From: Amarobacter sp035326025
GTDB taxonomy: Bacteria > Chloroflexota > Dehalococcoidia > Tepidiformales > Tepidiformaceae
Length of the DNA stretch: 35,330 nucleotides
Direction of reading: 5' to 3'
NCBI GenBank assembly: GCA_035326025.1
Contig: DAOKYT010000024.1
Location: 1-35,330 of the forward strand
The notes beneath the pieces are model-generated. The model was given only the letters and a program-made list of their open reading frames with translations, ran no database searches and had not been told where the DNA came from. How positions within the stretch are numbered: position 1 is the stretch's first letter; each line of letters opens with the position of its first letter. The position numbers were made by a program, and so were the translations under genes. Positions 15,683-25,757 of the stretch are shown piece after piece.

Positions 15683-16972
15683 CTACCGCTCGGGCGTGAA
15701 CGTCACCGGGAGATGCTTGATACCACCAACGAGCGTCGACCGCAGCCGCTCGGGCGGCCCCGCGAGCTCGATATCCGGGAATCGCCGGAATAGCTCCTCG
15801 AACAGCACCCGCAGCTCCAGGCGGGCAAACCCCGCGCCCAGGCAGAAGTGCTCGCCGATCCCAAACGCCAGGTGGTCGTTCGGGCTCCGCGTGATATCGA
15901 ACACGTCCGCGTTCGGAAACACGTCTTCATCCCGGTTTACCGCGGGATACCACATCACCACCCGCTCGCCCTGCCTGATCTCCTGGTGGCGGATCATCGT
16001 GTCCTGCAGGGCAACCCGCGCCATGTGCGTCACCGGCGAGGTCCACCGCAGGATCTCCTCGATCGCCGAAGGCAGCAACGTCATGTCGTTCAGCAGCTTC
16101 GCCTTCTGGTCCGGGTGCTCGCAGAGCGACAACAGCCCGCCCGACATCGCGTTCCTGGTCGTCTCGTTGCCCGCCAGGATCAGCAGGAAGCAGAACCAGA
16201 GGATGTCCTCGTCCGTCAGCTGCTCGCCCTCGAGTTCCGAGTCCACCAGCAGGCTGATGATGTCCTCGCGCCGGGCCGTCTTGCGCGCCTGCAGCTCCTG
16301 CGCGAAGTACCCGAACATCCGCATGATCCCGCCGCTGCCGGTGATGCGCGCCGCTTCCCGCGTGCCGCGCTGTTCCTCCGGCACGTCGGTCTGGTACTCC
16401 GGGTCGCCCGGGCCCAGCACCTTGTTCGTCAGCTCGAACATCAGCGCCCAGTCCTTCTCCGGCAGGCCCAGCATCTGGCAAATCACCGCCAGCGGGATAT
16501 TGCAGGCAATGTCCAGCACGAAGTCCGACTCGCCTTTCCTCGCGATCCGGTCGAGCAGCATGTTGGTCGTCTCGCGGATCTTCGGCTCCCAGAGGGCCAC
16601 TGCCCGCGGCGTGAAGCCCTTGTTCACCAGCCGGCGCATCCTTACGTGCCGCGGCGGGTCCATCGTGATGATCATCTTCCCGTTGCCCGCCGCCGCCGCC
16701 GAGGCCGCCGCCGAGGGATCATCCGCGTTCACCGGCTCGTACTGCACGATCCCCCGCTCCGAACTGAAGAGCTCCGGGTGCCGCGACACGTGGAGCACGT
16801 CCTCGTACTTCACCAGGTTCCAGTGCCCCTTCACCTTCTCGGTCGCGGGCGTCCAGCTGATCGGGTTCTCCCGCCGAAGGATCTTGAACGCCTGGTGCGA
16901 AAGGCCCCGGGCAAACAGTTCATCGTCGTTCAGGTTGATATCCACCAGGCTGAGGGTCGTTTCGGTCGTCAC
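15683..16972 (-). CDS. Cytochrome P450 (copy 1)
   Basis: 429 residues from GTG 16972 with GGAG upstream. Hallmarks: I-helix LAGNETT (oxygen activation), K-helix ExxR in EEILR, and the heme loop FGIGEHFCLG with Cys377 as the iron ligand. It is a soluble bacterial class I P450 and needs a ferredoxin; one is encoded in the same cluster. Similarity to the neighbour P450 is high through the C-terminal half (for example ELTNKVLG-GDPEYQT). Overall pattern resembles the CYP125/CYP142/CYP107 neighbourhood (steroid or lipid hydroxylases), but the substrate is not readable. It appears to have its own promoter with a palindromic operator. Confidence 0.93.
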   Translation of the reverse strand: MTTETTLSLVDINLNDDELFARGLSHQAFKILRRENPISWTPATEKVKGHWNLVKYEDVLHVSRHPELFSSERGIVQYEPVNADDPSAAASAAAAGNGKMIITMDPPRHVRMRRLVNKGFTPRAVALWEPKIRETTNMLLDRIARKGESDFVLDIACNIPLAVICQMLGLPEKDWALMFELTNKVLGPGDPEYQTDVPEEQRGTREAARITGSGGIMRMFGYFAQELQARKTARREDIISLLVDSELEGEQLTDEDILWFCFLLILAGNETTRNAMSGGLLSLCEHPDQKAKLLNDMTLLPSAIEEILRWTSPVTHMARVALQDTMIRHQEIRQGERVVMWYPAVNRDEDVFPNADVFDITRSPNDHLAFGIGEHFCLGAGFARLELRVLFEELFRRFPDIELAGPPERLRSTLVGGIKHLPVTFTPER

Positions 16973-17014
16973 GAGCCGGCTCCGTGTGTTTGCTGCGTAA
17001 GGGCGGTAATACCG

Positions 17015-17040
17015 AGTCTATCTACCGTCCGGTCGATAGA
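17015..17040 (-). promoter_or_regulatory. Palindromic operator overlapping a -10 box upstream of P450-1
   Basis: Bases 17017-17040 form a 24-bp near-perfect palindrome: outer arms TCTATC and GATAGA, inner core ACCG-TC-CGGT, one mismatch pair. On the minus strand a TAGACT -10 box (17020-17015) overlaps one arm. It starts 45 bases upstream of P450-1. The core recurs upstream of the ferredoxin gene. Length and symmetry fit a TetR-family site; no such regulator gene is in the window. Confidence 0.6.
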
Positions 17041-17086
17041 TTACGCGAATCGCCGTCCCCCGCGCCAGTGGTTCCGGAAATGTCCC

Positions 17087-18382
17087 TTATCGGGCCTGGT
17101 TCAGCCGCACCGGCAGATGCTTCGTGCCGTTGATGAAGTTCGACCGCAGCCGCTCTGGCTCGCCCGCCAGTTCAATGTCCGGAAACCTGCGGAACAGCTC
17201 CTCGAACATCACCTTCAGCTCCCGGCGCGCGAACCCCGCCCCCAGGCAGAAGTGCTCGCCGATGCCAAATGCCAGGTGCTCGTTCGGCGTGCGAGTGATG
17301 TCGAACCGGTACGGGTCGTCGAACACCTCTTCGTCACGGTTCGCCGATGGATACCACATCAGCAACCGGTCGCCAGCCCTGATCCGCTGGCCCCGGATCT
17401 CCGCATCGGCCGTCGCGGTCCGCGCCATGTGATGCAGCGGCGAAACCCAGCGCAGGATCTCCTCAACCGCCGAGTCCATCAGCGACATGTCCTTCAGCAG
17501 CTTCGCCTTCTCGCCCGGGTGTTCGCAGAGCACCCGCAGGCCACCCGAGATGCCGTTCCGCGTGGTCTCGTTGCCAGCCAGGATGAGCAGGAAGCAGAAC
17601 GCCAGCAGGTCGCCCTCCGTGAGCTTCTCACCGTCGATTTCCGATTCCAGCAGGATCGTCGGAAGGTCATCCTCCCGCGGGTTCTTCCGCCGGTCTTCCA
17701 GCACGTTCCGGAAATACTCCATCATCGTGGCGACACCCCGCATCGCCGTCGCCCGGGCCGCGGCGTTCGTACCCCGCTCCCCCTCCGGCACCTCCGTCTG
17801 GTACTCAGGGTCGCCCGCGCCGAGCACCTTGTTCGTCAGTTCGAACATCAGCGCCCAGTCTCTCTGCTCGATCCCCATCATCCCGCAGATAACGGCCAGC
17901 GGGAGCTGGCTCGCAACTTCGAGCACAAAGTCCAGCTCGTCCCGGCCCTCGATCCTGTCCAGGATCTCGTTCGTGATCCGCCGGATCTCCGGCTCCATCG
18001 CGTTCACGGCACGCGGCGTGAACCCCTTGTTCACCAGCCGCCGCACCTTCACGTGCCGCGGCGGGTCCATCCCGATGATGCTGATGCTCGCGCCGGCATT
18101 CTCCTGCTGCACATCAACGCCCAGCTCCTGCAGCGCTTCCGGCCGGAGCCCCGGCCCCGCTATCCCCTTGCTCGAGATGAACAACTCCGGGTTCCGCGAG
18201 ACAAACCGGATGTCCTCGGCCTTCGTAATCGACCAGAACCCGTTCGCGACCTCGCCCGCGGGGTTCCAGTGCACCGGCGCTTCCCTCCGCAGCACGCGGA
18301 GCACCTCGTGAAAGCCTTCCCTCTGGAAGACCTCCGGGTCGTTCAGGTTGATTTCGCTCGGCTTCAGGGTGGGGGCACTCAT
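17087..18382 (-). CDS. Cytochrome P450 (copy 2)
   Basis: 431 residues from ATG 18382, with AAGGAAG eight bases upstream. The same hallmarks as copy 1: LAGNETT in the I-helix, EEILR in the K-helix, and FGIGEHFCLG with Cys379. It differs most from copy 1 at the N terminus and in the B-C loop (about residues 75-105, with an insert after SSKGIAGPG), the part that usually sets substrate choice. Likely cotranscribed with the ferredoxin gene 88 bases upstream. The close paralogy suggests tandem duplication followed by substrate divergence. Confidence 0.93.
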   Translation of the reverse strand: MSAPTLKPSEINLNDPEVFQREGFHEVLRVLRREAPVHWNPAGEVANGFWSITKAEDIRFVSRNPELFISSKGIAGPGLRPEALQELGVDVQQENAGASISIIGMDPPRHVKVRRLVNKGFTPRAVNAMEPEIRRITNEILDRIEGRDELDFVLEVASQLPLAVICGMMGIEQRDWALMFELTNKVLGAGDPEYQTEVPEGERGTNAAARATAMRGVATMMEYFRNVLEDRRKNPREDDLPTILLESEIDGEKLTEGDLLAFCFLLILAGNETTRNGISGGLRVLCEHPGEKAKLLKDMSLMDSAVEEILRWVSPLHHMARTATADAEIRGQRIRAGDRLLMWYPSANRDEEVFDDPYRFDITRTPNEHLAFGIGEHFCLGAGFARRELKVMFEELFRRFPDIELAGEPERLRSNFINGTKHLPVRLNQAR

Positions 18383-18470
18383 CGTTCTGCTTCCTTATCC
18401 AAACTTGTCGCCGCGGTCCCCGCGACTCGAACTCATGGACGGCCAGGGACGCGCAATCCAGCCCGTCCCG

Positions 18471-18665
18471 CTACTCGTTCACCCAGGCAATCGCCTGCCG
18501 CGGGCACATCCGGATGGCGCGCTCCACTTTCTCCACCAGCTCCGGCGCGACCTCATCCACCAGCACCACGCTCACTTCGTCGTCGCCGACCTTGAAGACT
18601 TCGGGCGCGGCCTTCTCGCACTTCGCGTGGCCTTCGCACATGTCGGCGTTCACCTGTACTTTCAC
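18471..18665 (-). CDS. [3Fe-4S] ferredoxin, P450 redox partner
   Basis: 64 residues. GTG 18665 follows GGAGG eight bases upstream; the open frame beyond it is random. The cluster motif is C-x5-C (CEGHAKC) with a distant CP (RMCPRQAI), the three-Cys arrangement of small [3Fe-4S] ferredoxins that feed electrons to bacterial P450s. Acidic surface residues fit partner binding. It is the first gene of the P450 cluster; no ferredoxin reductase gene is in the window. Confidence 0.88.
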   Translation of the reverse strand: MKVQVNADMCEGHAKCEKAAPEVFKVGDDEVSVVLVDEVAPELVEKVERAIRMCPRQAIAWVNE

Positions 18666-18725
18666 GGGCGGTCCTCCGGCTTGGATTTGAATGCGGCGGG
18701 GCACCTCCGCCCGCAAGTGCACCGC

Positions 18726-18749
18726 AGGATACATGCTTACCGTCCGGTA
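18726..18749 (-). promoter_or_regulatory. Second ACCGTCCGGT operator with -10 box, upstream of ferredoxin
   Basis: TACCGTCCGGTA (18738-18749) is a palindrome apart from its central bases and repeats the core found upstream of P450-1. On the minus strand it lies just upstream of a TATCCT -10-like box (18731-18726), in the spacer position where a repressor would block RNA polymerase. The ferredoxin start is about 60 bases downstream. The -35 is not convincing. Confidence 0.5.
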
Positions 18750-18945
18750 GGGTAGCGGTTCCCTCGAACACGCCTTCCCCACTCCCGCGCGTGGTACCGT
18801 CATGCGCCTTGCCATGCCCCCGGTGACGGCCGGTCCGCGAGCGAGGACGCTGCCCGGTCGCCCAAATCGGGCCCCACTCCCTTCGCGAGGCGCCAACCCG
18901 ATGCGTTAGAATCCCCCCTCACACACGCATTCCGGGGGACCTGCG
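18750..18945. other. Divergent region between ferredoxin and acyl-CoA ligase
   Basis: About 200 bases without a gene. The plus strand has a -10-like TAGAAT at 18907-18912 and a GGGGGAC ribosome site just before ATG 18946. Because the region is shared, the palindrome next to it could also affect the ligase gene. Nothing else is seen. Confidence 0.4.
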
Positions 18946-20532
<1,587 letters not shown>

Positions 20533-20635
20533 TCCCCCCGGCCACGTTACGGAACCCCCAACCTCCACGCGCCCGGCATCAAGAGCGCGAACCGCGCAAG
20601 CGCCCGCCGGGAGATTCGCACCACAGGAGTACTCC

Positions 20636-20764
20636 ATGCCCCGCTGGGAACAATCCATCGGCATCGCCGCCACCCTCCTCAAGCCTATCCTCGGCCGCGG
20701 CATCCGCCGGAACCTCCGCCTCGAAGCCGAGGGCCTCAAGCGCCAGAGCGAAACAGCGGACTGA
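20636..20764 (+). CDS. 42-aa hypothetical protein
   Basis: A very short gene with a good ribosome site: AGGAG about seven bases before ATG 20636. The protein starts MPRWEQSIG, has a short hydrophobic stretch (IGIAATLLKPIL, residues 8-19) and a basic-to-charged tail (RGIRRNLRLEAEGLKRQ), which suggests an amphipathic membrane-surface helix. It lies between the acyl-CoA ligase and rsmE; a -10-like box for rsmE begins eight bases after its stop. No family recognised. Confidence 0.5.
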   Translation: MPRWEQSIGIAATLLKPILGRGIRRNLRLEAEGLKRQSETAD

Positions 20765-20771
20765 CCGCTGC

Positions 20772-20777
20772 TAAGCT
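20772..20777 (+). promoter_or_regulatory. -10 box TAAGCT, apparently leaderless rsmE start
   Basis: TAAGCT ends six bases before GTG 20784, leaving no room for a Shine-Dalgarno sequence. Transcription would start at the initiation codon. No good -35 is seen. Confidence 0.35.
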
Positions 20778-20783
20778 GCGAGC

Positions 20784-21515
20784 GTGAGTCACGTCCCCCG
20801 CGTCTACCTCCCAACCAGGCTCGCGCCCGGCCCGGTGACGATCGATGGCGAGGCCGGCCGCCACCTCGCGTCGGTCCTCCGCGTCCGCCCCGGCGACCCC
20901 GTGCTCCTCTTCGCCGGAGACGGGCGCGAGTGGATGGCCACGGTCTCGGCAGTCACGAAGGCGAGCGTCCTCGCCGGCGTGGGTGAGATCGCCCGCCACG
21001 AGGCACCCCCCGCCATCGTCCTCGAAACGTGGTGCGCCCTCGTCCGCGCCAGCCGCTTCGAATGGGCGATCGAAAAATGCGCCGAGGCCGGCGCGGACAT
21101 CATCCGCCCCGCCGTCACGGCCTTCACCCAGCGCGGCGACACCCCCTCCGAGGCGAGGCTCGCACGCTGGCGCCGCATCGCCGTGGAGGCAACCGAGCAA
21201 TCCGGCCGCCTCTTCGTACCCGTCGTCGAACCGCCCGCCCCGCTCGAGCGATTGCTCGCGGGCCATCGCGGCGCCATCGTCGTGGCTGACCGCGATGGCC
21301 GCCATCCTTTGGCGCTCGCCCCTCTGCTCCCCCAACACGGCCACCTCGCCATCGCGGTAGGCCCCGAGGGCGGCTTTTCCGAGGCGGAGTCCGCGGCCCT
21401 CGCGCGGCAGGGCGCTATCCCGGCCGCCCTCGGCCCGCATATCCTCCGGACCGAGACAGCGGCCGTGACCGGCACCGCTCTTCTCCGCTCCCTCACCTCC
21501 GGGGTGGTATCCTGA
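20784..21515 (+). CDS. rsmE: 16S rRNA m3U1498 methyltransferase RsmE
   Basis: 243 residues from GTG 20784. An N-terminal PUA-like part (RVYLPTRLAPGPVTIDGEAGRHLASVLRV) is followed by the SPOUT methyltransferase domain. The AdoMet-binding knot motifs are clear: VGPEGGFSEAE and LGPHILRTETAA near the C terminus. The enzyme methylates N3 of U1498 in 16S rRNA after 30S assembly. Length matches the family. Its stop lies two bases before the possible GTG start of a small membrane protein, so the two are likely cotranscribed. Confidence 0.95.
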   Translation: MSHVPRVYLPTRLAPGPVTIDGEAGRHLASVLRVRPGDPVLLFAGDGREWMATVSAVTKASVLAGVGEIARHEAPPAIVLETWCALVRASRFEWAIEKCAEAGADIIRPAVTAFTQRGDTPSEARLARWRRIAVEATEQSGRLFVPVVEPPAPLERLLAGHRGAIVVADRDGRHPLALAPLLPQHGHLAIAVGPEGGFSEAESAALARQGAIPAALGPHILRTETAAVTGTALLRSLTSGVVS

Positions 21516-21520
21516 GCGTG

Positions 21521-21913
21521 ATGCAAGTCGCCAGGGGGCTCGGACTCACCTTCGCGGCCTTCGCCGCCGCCTTCGCGCTCCACGTGGTCGGCGGCGCCAC
21601 CGGCCAGGCCTGGCTGTTCGCCATCGCCGTGGCGCTCATCTACCTCACCGCGATGGGCTTCCCCGCCATCGCCCTCTGGGTCTCGGGCCTCAAGTACCGC
21701 GGTGGGCGCGAATCCGAAGTCGTCTACCGCGTTGGCCTCCTCGCCGGCATGGGCCTCACCCTCGGCGCGCTCTGGGCCACCAACGACCGCTCCTTCGGCA
21801 CCTGGGTGTTCCTCGCCACCCCCCTCCTGGTCGCCATCGTCAGCGCCCTTGTCCTCATGGTCCGGGCGTTCATCGCTGGCGAGCTCCCGCGCCGCCCTTC
21901 GCCTACCGTCTGA
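21521..21913 (+). CDS. Small four-helix membrane protein
   Basis: 130 residues from ATG 21521 (GTG 21518 is an alternative one codon earlier). Four hydrophobic segments are visible: LTFAAFAAAFALHVV, LFAIAVALIYLTAMGFPAIAL, VGLLAGMGLTLGALW and VFLATPLLVAIVSALVLMV. Loops are short and the positively charged Lys/Arg patches (LKYRGGRES and RRPSP) point to the inside. It is five bases after rsmE. No family recognised; it could be a generic inner-membrane protein of unknown role. Confidence 0.65.
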   Translation: MQVARGLGLTFAAFAAAFALHVVGGATGQAWLFAIAVALIYLTAMGFPAIALWVSGLKYRGGRESEVVYRVGLLAGMGLTLGALWATNDRSFGTWVFLATPLLVAIVSALVLMVRAFIAGELPRRPSPTV

Positions 21914-21921
21914 GCCATCGG

Positions 21922-21939
21922 GCCCCGGTGTCCCGGGGC
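21922..21939 (+). terminator. GC hairpin after the small membrane protein
   Basis: GCCCCGG pairs with CCGGGGC around a TGTC loop, eight bases after the stop. There is no T-run, so a terminator role is uncertain. Confidence 0.35.
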
Positions 21940-22002
21940 GAAGGGATACCCTCCGCCCTTCCCGCGGGGATCTCCAGGCCGCCATCCGGCCACGTCTCCC
22001 GT

Positions 22003-22031
22003 TTGCCGCCCCACGGGGGGTCTGCTAGCCT
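22003..22031 (+). promoter_or_regulatory. Promoter TTGCCG-17-TAGCCT for the luciferase-like oxidoreductase
   Basis: TTGCCG (22003-22008) and TAGCCT (22026-22031) have the ideal 17-base spacer and lie about 50 bases before ATG 22082. Confidence 0.45.
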
Positions 22032-22081
22032 GCCTCCGTCCTTTCAAGCAACGGATAATCTCTCCACGTGGAGCCTGTCGC

Positions 22082-23101
22082 ATGCCCAAAAGGCTTGCCG
22101 TCGGTGCCGGGTTCACCGGAAACCCGGAACAAACCCGCGAAACCATCGCGCGCATCAAGATCGCCGAGGAAGTCGGCGTCGAAGCCGTCTTCACCGCTGA
22201 AACCTGGGGACGCGACCAGTTCTCGCTCCTCACCCAGGCCGCCCTCGAAACAAAGAAGATCAAGCTCGGCACCGGCATCGCCCCCGTTTTCGGCCGCTCG
22301 CCCGCCGTCCTCGCCATGACCTTCGCCACCCTCGATGAGCTCAGCGGTGGCCGCATGATCATCGGCCTCGGGACCTCCGGCGCCCGCGTCATCGAACACT
22401 GGCACGGCGAGAAATTCTCGAAGCCTATCCAGCGCACCAGGGAATACATCGAGATCATCAACATGATCATGAGCGGCGAAAAAGTCTTCTACGACGGCGA
22501 GATCTTCAAGCTCCAGCGCGGCTTCAAGCTCCTCTTCGAGCCCGTCCGCAAGCACATCCCCATCTACGTCGCCTCCATTTCCCCAAAGAGCATGGAATCC
22601 CTGGCCACCGTCGCCGATGGCTGGATGCCCATCCACTGGCCGAAATCGAAATTCAAGGAGGGTAAGGCCCGCATCGCCCGGGCCGCACAGGCCGCCGGCC
22701 GCCCGGCCGATGCCGTCGAATGCGTCGCCTCCCTTACCGTCGTCATCAACCCGGATATCGAAAAAGCCAGGTTCCAGGCCGCCGGCCCCGTCTCCTGGTA
22801 CGTCACCAACATGGGCGACTTCTACCACGAAATGCTCACCCGCAATGGCTTCGGCGAAGAGGTCGCGGCCATGCGTAAGGTCGCCGAAACCCATAAGCCC
22901 CCTCCCTTCGGCACCAACCCCGAGCTCATGGCAGCCATGGGCGACCGCATGCTCGAGGAAACGGCCATCTTCGGAGACCTCGAAACCGTCGCCGCCGGCA
23001 TCGAGGAGTGCCGCCAGCTCGGCGTCGACCTCCCCTCCATCAGCATGCCCCAGGGCTCGCTCAAGGATGTCGAGCGCATCCTCGGCACCCTCGTCAGCTA
23101 A
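22082..23101 (+). CDS. Luciferase-like (LLM, F420-type) oxidoreductase
   Basis: 339 residues from ATG 22082. The TIM-barrel pattern of the bacterial luciferase-like family is clear: AEEVGVEAVFTAETWGRDQFSLLT, KLGTGIAPVFGRSPAVLAMT, LDELSGGRMIIGLGTSG, and IPIYVASISPKSMESLATVADGW. Actinobacterial and Chloroflexota members with this layout usually use coenzyme F420 rather than FMN, but the cofactor is inference. It is a single gene with its own promoter and a terminator behind it. Substrate unknown. Confidence 0.88.
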   Translation: MPKRLAVGAGFTGNPEQTRETIARIKIAEEVGVEAVFTAETWGRDQFSLLTQAALETKKIKLGTGIAPVFGRSPAVLAMTFATLDELSGGRMIIGLGTSGARVIEHWHGEKFSKPIQRTREYIEIINMIMSGEKVFYDGEIFKLQRGFKLLFEPVRKHIPIYVASISPKSMESLATVADGWMPIHWPKSKFKEGKARIARAAQAAGRPADAVECVASLTVVINPDIEKARFQAAGPVSWYVTNMGDFYHEMLTRNGFGEEVAAMRKVAETHKPPPFGTNPELMAAMGDRMLEETAIFGDLETVAAGIEECRQLGVDLPSISMPQGSLKDVERILGTLVS

Positions 23102-23130
23102 TACGAAGGCTCGCCGCAGGCCACCGGAAT

Positions 23131-23154
23131 GGCGGCCCCTGGGCAGGGGCCGCC
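23131..23154. terminator. Bidirectional terminator between the LLM gene and otsB
   Basis: A GGCGGCCCCT stem with its perfect complement and a 4-base loop is followed by TTCTTGT on the plus strand. It lies between convergent genes. The rest of the 149-base gap holds nothing recognisable. Confidence 0.7.
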
Positions 23155-23250
23155 TTCTTGTCCGTTCACTGGGACAGCTGAAACAACCCGGGCGCGGCAC
23201 GCGGACTATCCAGGAAGCGTAAGCGCGGGACTCCGGCGCGAGGGACGGAC

Positions 23251-24039
23251 TCAGACACCGAGCGCCCGGGCCAGCGCCTCGAGTCCTTCCAGCGCCTCCT
23301 CGGTCGACCGCAAGACCACGTCCGCCAGCTCAAGAATCTCCGCTGGCGTCTCCGGGCCGCTCGCCACGCCCGCCAGTACCACGTGCATGCCTTCGTCCCG
23401 CGCCAGCGAGATCGCCGCCCGGAACATCGCGACGTCCGTCGCGTCGTCGCCCATCACCAGCATCGCCCGGCAGCGCAGGTGCCGCGCCAGCGCCGTCAGT
23501 GCCACGTCCTTCCCGCCCCGCGCGTCGGGGATCACTTCCAGCACCATCCGCCCATCGCGCAACCGCAGCCCTTCGGGCAACGCCGAAAGCGCCTCCCGGA
23601 GTTGCGGCTCCAGGTCGGGCGCCGCCCGGTAGTGAAACGCCGTCGAGATCGCCTTCCGCTCGATGTGCAGGTACGAGCTCGGCACGGCCGAGATCACCTG
23701 CTGTTCCACCCGCTCCAGCGCCGCGCTCAGCGCCACCCGATCGACTCCCGGGATCAGCGGGTCGTCGAACGAGGCCTCCAGGCCGTGGCTCCCGACTACC
23801 ACCACGCCCTCGACGGGCACCATCCGCCGCGCCGTGTTCAGATCACGCCCCGTGATCACCGCCACCTTCGCCGCCGTGGTCAGCCGGTCGAGGACCGCCA
23901 GCGCGCCTGGCGGCACCCGCGCCTCCGAGGCATGCGCCACAATCGGCGCCAGCGTCCCGTCCAGGTCCGTCGCAACCAGCAGTGGCCCCCGCGCCTGCGC
24001 CAGCGCGCGGTACCGTTCGATGGCATCGAGGGTCAACAT
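23251..24039 (-). CDS. otsB: Trehalose-6-phosphate phosphatase
   Basis: 262 residues. ATG 24039 is the start that gives a normal OtsB N terminus; it lies inside the last codons of otsA (7-base overlap), so translation is coupled. HAD motifs: DLDGTLAPI with Asp25 and Asp27, ITGR, the family's GSHGLE, and GDDATDVAMF as motif IV. It dephosphorylates trehalose 6-phosphate to trehalose in the cytoplasm. Trehalose usually protects against osmotic, heat or desiccation stress. Confidence 0.94.
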   Translation of the reverse strand: MLTLDAIERYRALAQARGPLLVATDLDGTLAPIVAHASEARVPPGALAVLDRLTTAAKVAVITGRDLNTARRMVPVEGVVVVGSHGLEASFDDPLIPGVDRVALSAALERVEQQVISAVPSSYLHIERKAISTAFHYRAAPDLEPQLREALSALPEGLRLRDGRMVLEVIPDARGGKDVALTALARHLRCRAMLVMGDDATDVAMFRAAISLARDEGMHVVLAGVASGPETPAEILELADVVLRSTEEALEGLEALARALGV

Positions 24040-25502
24040 GCGTCCTCCAGGTCCCTTAAGAAGTTCGTGGCCCACGCCAGCGCGTCCCGGCCCTTCACTG
24101 CCCCTATCAAACGGTCGCTGATGCGCCCGGGCCGTGCCTCCAGGGCGGCGCCGAGCGCGCCCACCATCGCCACCTCGTCCAGTGGGTCGACGACCGCCAG
24201 CCCATCCGCCTCGAAGCCTGCATAGGCGCTCGCGACGCCCGCATCGCGACCGGTGATGATCACTCCCCGCTCGCCTGGCGGCCGCACCGATTGCGCGATG
24301 GCTGCCTGCAGCGGCACCAGGTTCTGTCCATCGGCCAGCGACGATGTGAAGACCACGTCGGCTTCCCGCTGCAGCGCGACCACATCCCGCCATCCCACGT
24401 TCGCCCGCACATTCACAAACGGGCACCCCGCGGCGAACGCAGCCTCCTGCGCGCGGGACCCCTCCCGCTCGATGACCGCATCCAGTGCCTCATAGGCGCG
24501 CACACCCTCGCGCGTCGGCGCGGCGATCCCCACATACGCGAACCGGGCCCCGGCGCGATACGCCGCCACCAGCGCCCGCAACCGCTCGGGGATCCCCTTC
24601 GTGAAGTCACCCCGCTCCAGCCCCACCACGAGCGGCAGGCCGGCCGCCCGCGCCGTGCTGGCGCGCTCCGGGACCGGCGCGCTCTTCGCCACGGTCAGCA
24701 CGTCATCGATGTCGATCCCCACGGGGTAGGACCCGCACCGCACGAACCGCCCGTCCACCCGGACGCCGCCCCGCTCGAGCGTTACACCCGGCAGCCGCGT
24801 GGCAGCCGCGACGAACCGCGCCAGGTCGTGCAACGATTGGAATCCGGCCACATCGGCGCCCAGCATCCCCCGGACCACCTCCCAGAAACACTCGCCCGAC
24901 CGCCCCTGCAGGTACGGCTGGGCGACTTCCAGGCTCGGGAACGGCGTGTGCAGAAAAAAGCCAATCCGGCCGCGGAACCCCCGCTCGCGGAGCAGCCGCG
25001 GAACAAGCGACAGCTGGTAGTCGTGGACCCACGCCGTCCGCGCCGTGCCCTCCTCGGCGGCAGCCTCCGCGAACGCCGTGTTCACCGCCACATACGATGC
25101 CCAGTCTCCAGTGCCTGGCTCCGCCGGCGCGGGATAGTACCCCGTCACCTTCGGCAGGTCCTCCCGCACCAGGTGCACCAGCGGCCAGAGAAAGCTGTTC
25201 GAAACCTCGGCATAGTGCCCGCTCCACGTCGAGGAACCGAAGTACAGGCGCCGATGCCGGACAGGACCCCGGCTGGTCTCCAGGATTTCGAAACCGCGCG
25301 CGTCCGTCCATTCTCGGTCGTACCGCCCCAGCCCCGCCCCTATCCAGGTCGTCCCCCGCGTCCCGTCCCACGGCGAAATGATCGGCCGGACCGCGGCCAG
25401 CAGCCCGCCGCTGCCCGCCGTCGATGGCGAGTCCGCCCAGCGAGGCGATTCGTGGTCGAGATACGCGCGGTTGGCAAGGACCAGGTCAACGCTGACGGGC
25501 AT
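24033..25502 (-). CDS. otsA: Trehalose-6-phosphate synthase (GT20)
   Basis: 489 residues from ATG 25502. I chose this start because GGAGG lies just upstream and the protein then opens as the family does (VDLVLANRAYL, then GSGGLLAAV). An ATG at 25625 is in frame but adds a 41-residue tail without family sequence. GT20 signatures: WVHDYQL (His160), FFLHTPFPS, ERGDFTKG (Arg297, Lys302, which bind the UDP-glucose phosphates) and DGQNLV. It makes trehalose 6-phosphate from UDP- or GDP-glucose and glucose 6-phosphate; OtsB finishes the pathway. Confidence 0.92.
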   Translation of the reverse strand: MPVSVDLVLANRAYLDHESPRWADSPSTAGSGGLLAAVRPIISPWDGTRGTTWIGAGLGRYDREWTDARGFEILETSRGPVRHRRLYFGSSTWSGHYAEVSNSFLWPLVHLVREDLPKVTGYYPAPAEPGTGDWASYVAVNTAFAEAAAEEGTARTAWVHDYQLSLVPRLLRERGFRGRIGFFLHTPFPSLEVAQPYLQGRSGECFWEVVRGMLGADVAGFQSLHDLARFVAAATRLPGVTLERGGVRVDGRFVRCGSYPVGIDIDDVLTVAKSAPVPERASTARAAGLPLVVGLERGDFTKGIPERLRALVAAYRAGARFAYVGIAAPTREGVRAYEALDAVIEREGSRAQEAAFAAGCPFVNVRANVGWRDVVALQREADVVFTSSLADGQNLVPLQAAIAQSVRPPGERGVIITGRDAGVASAYAGFEADGLAVVDPLDEVAMVGALGAALEARPGRISDRLIGAVKGRDALAWATNFLRDLEDAC

Positions 25503-25757
25503 GTCCCTCCAGTAGGCACCACCGCACCCCTCGGGATCAACCGCCCCGGCCGGTATCCGTGCCATCTGCAACACCTTCGCAAGCATCGGAGCAACCTGCG
25601 TGGCCCCCGCGTGCCGCGCGATCATCGCCTCGTCTACGACATACTTGTGACGCCCCGGGTGCTCCCCGCCATACGAGCCGTCGCTCCAGGCAGACGCGCC
25701 GACGCCCCCGCCCTCGGTGCCCGGATTCTACAGCCCCCGGCGCACCCCGCCGATGCC
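25503..25757. other. Intergenic region upstream of otsA
   Basis: Part of this stretch (25503-25625) may be coding if otsA starts earlier. I see no other gene and no clear promoter in it. Confidence 0.3.

Noticed and set aside
15848..18595. A 915-codon open frame on the plus strand
   Set aside because: It lies antisense to two clear P450 genes and part of the ferredoxin gene. It is low-complexity and rich in Arg, His and Pro, as expected from the GC-rich opposite strand.
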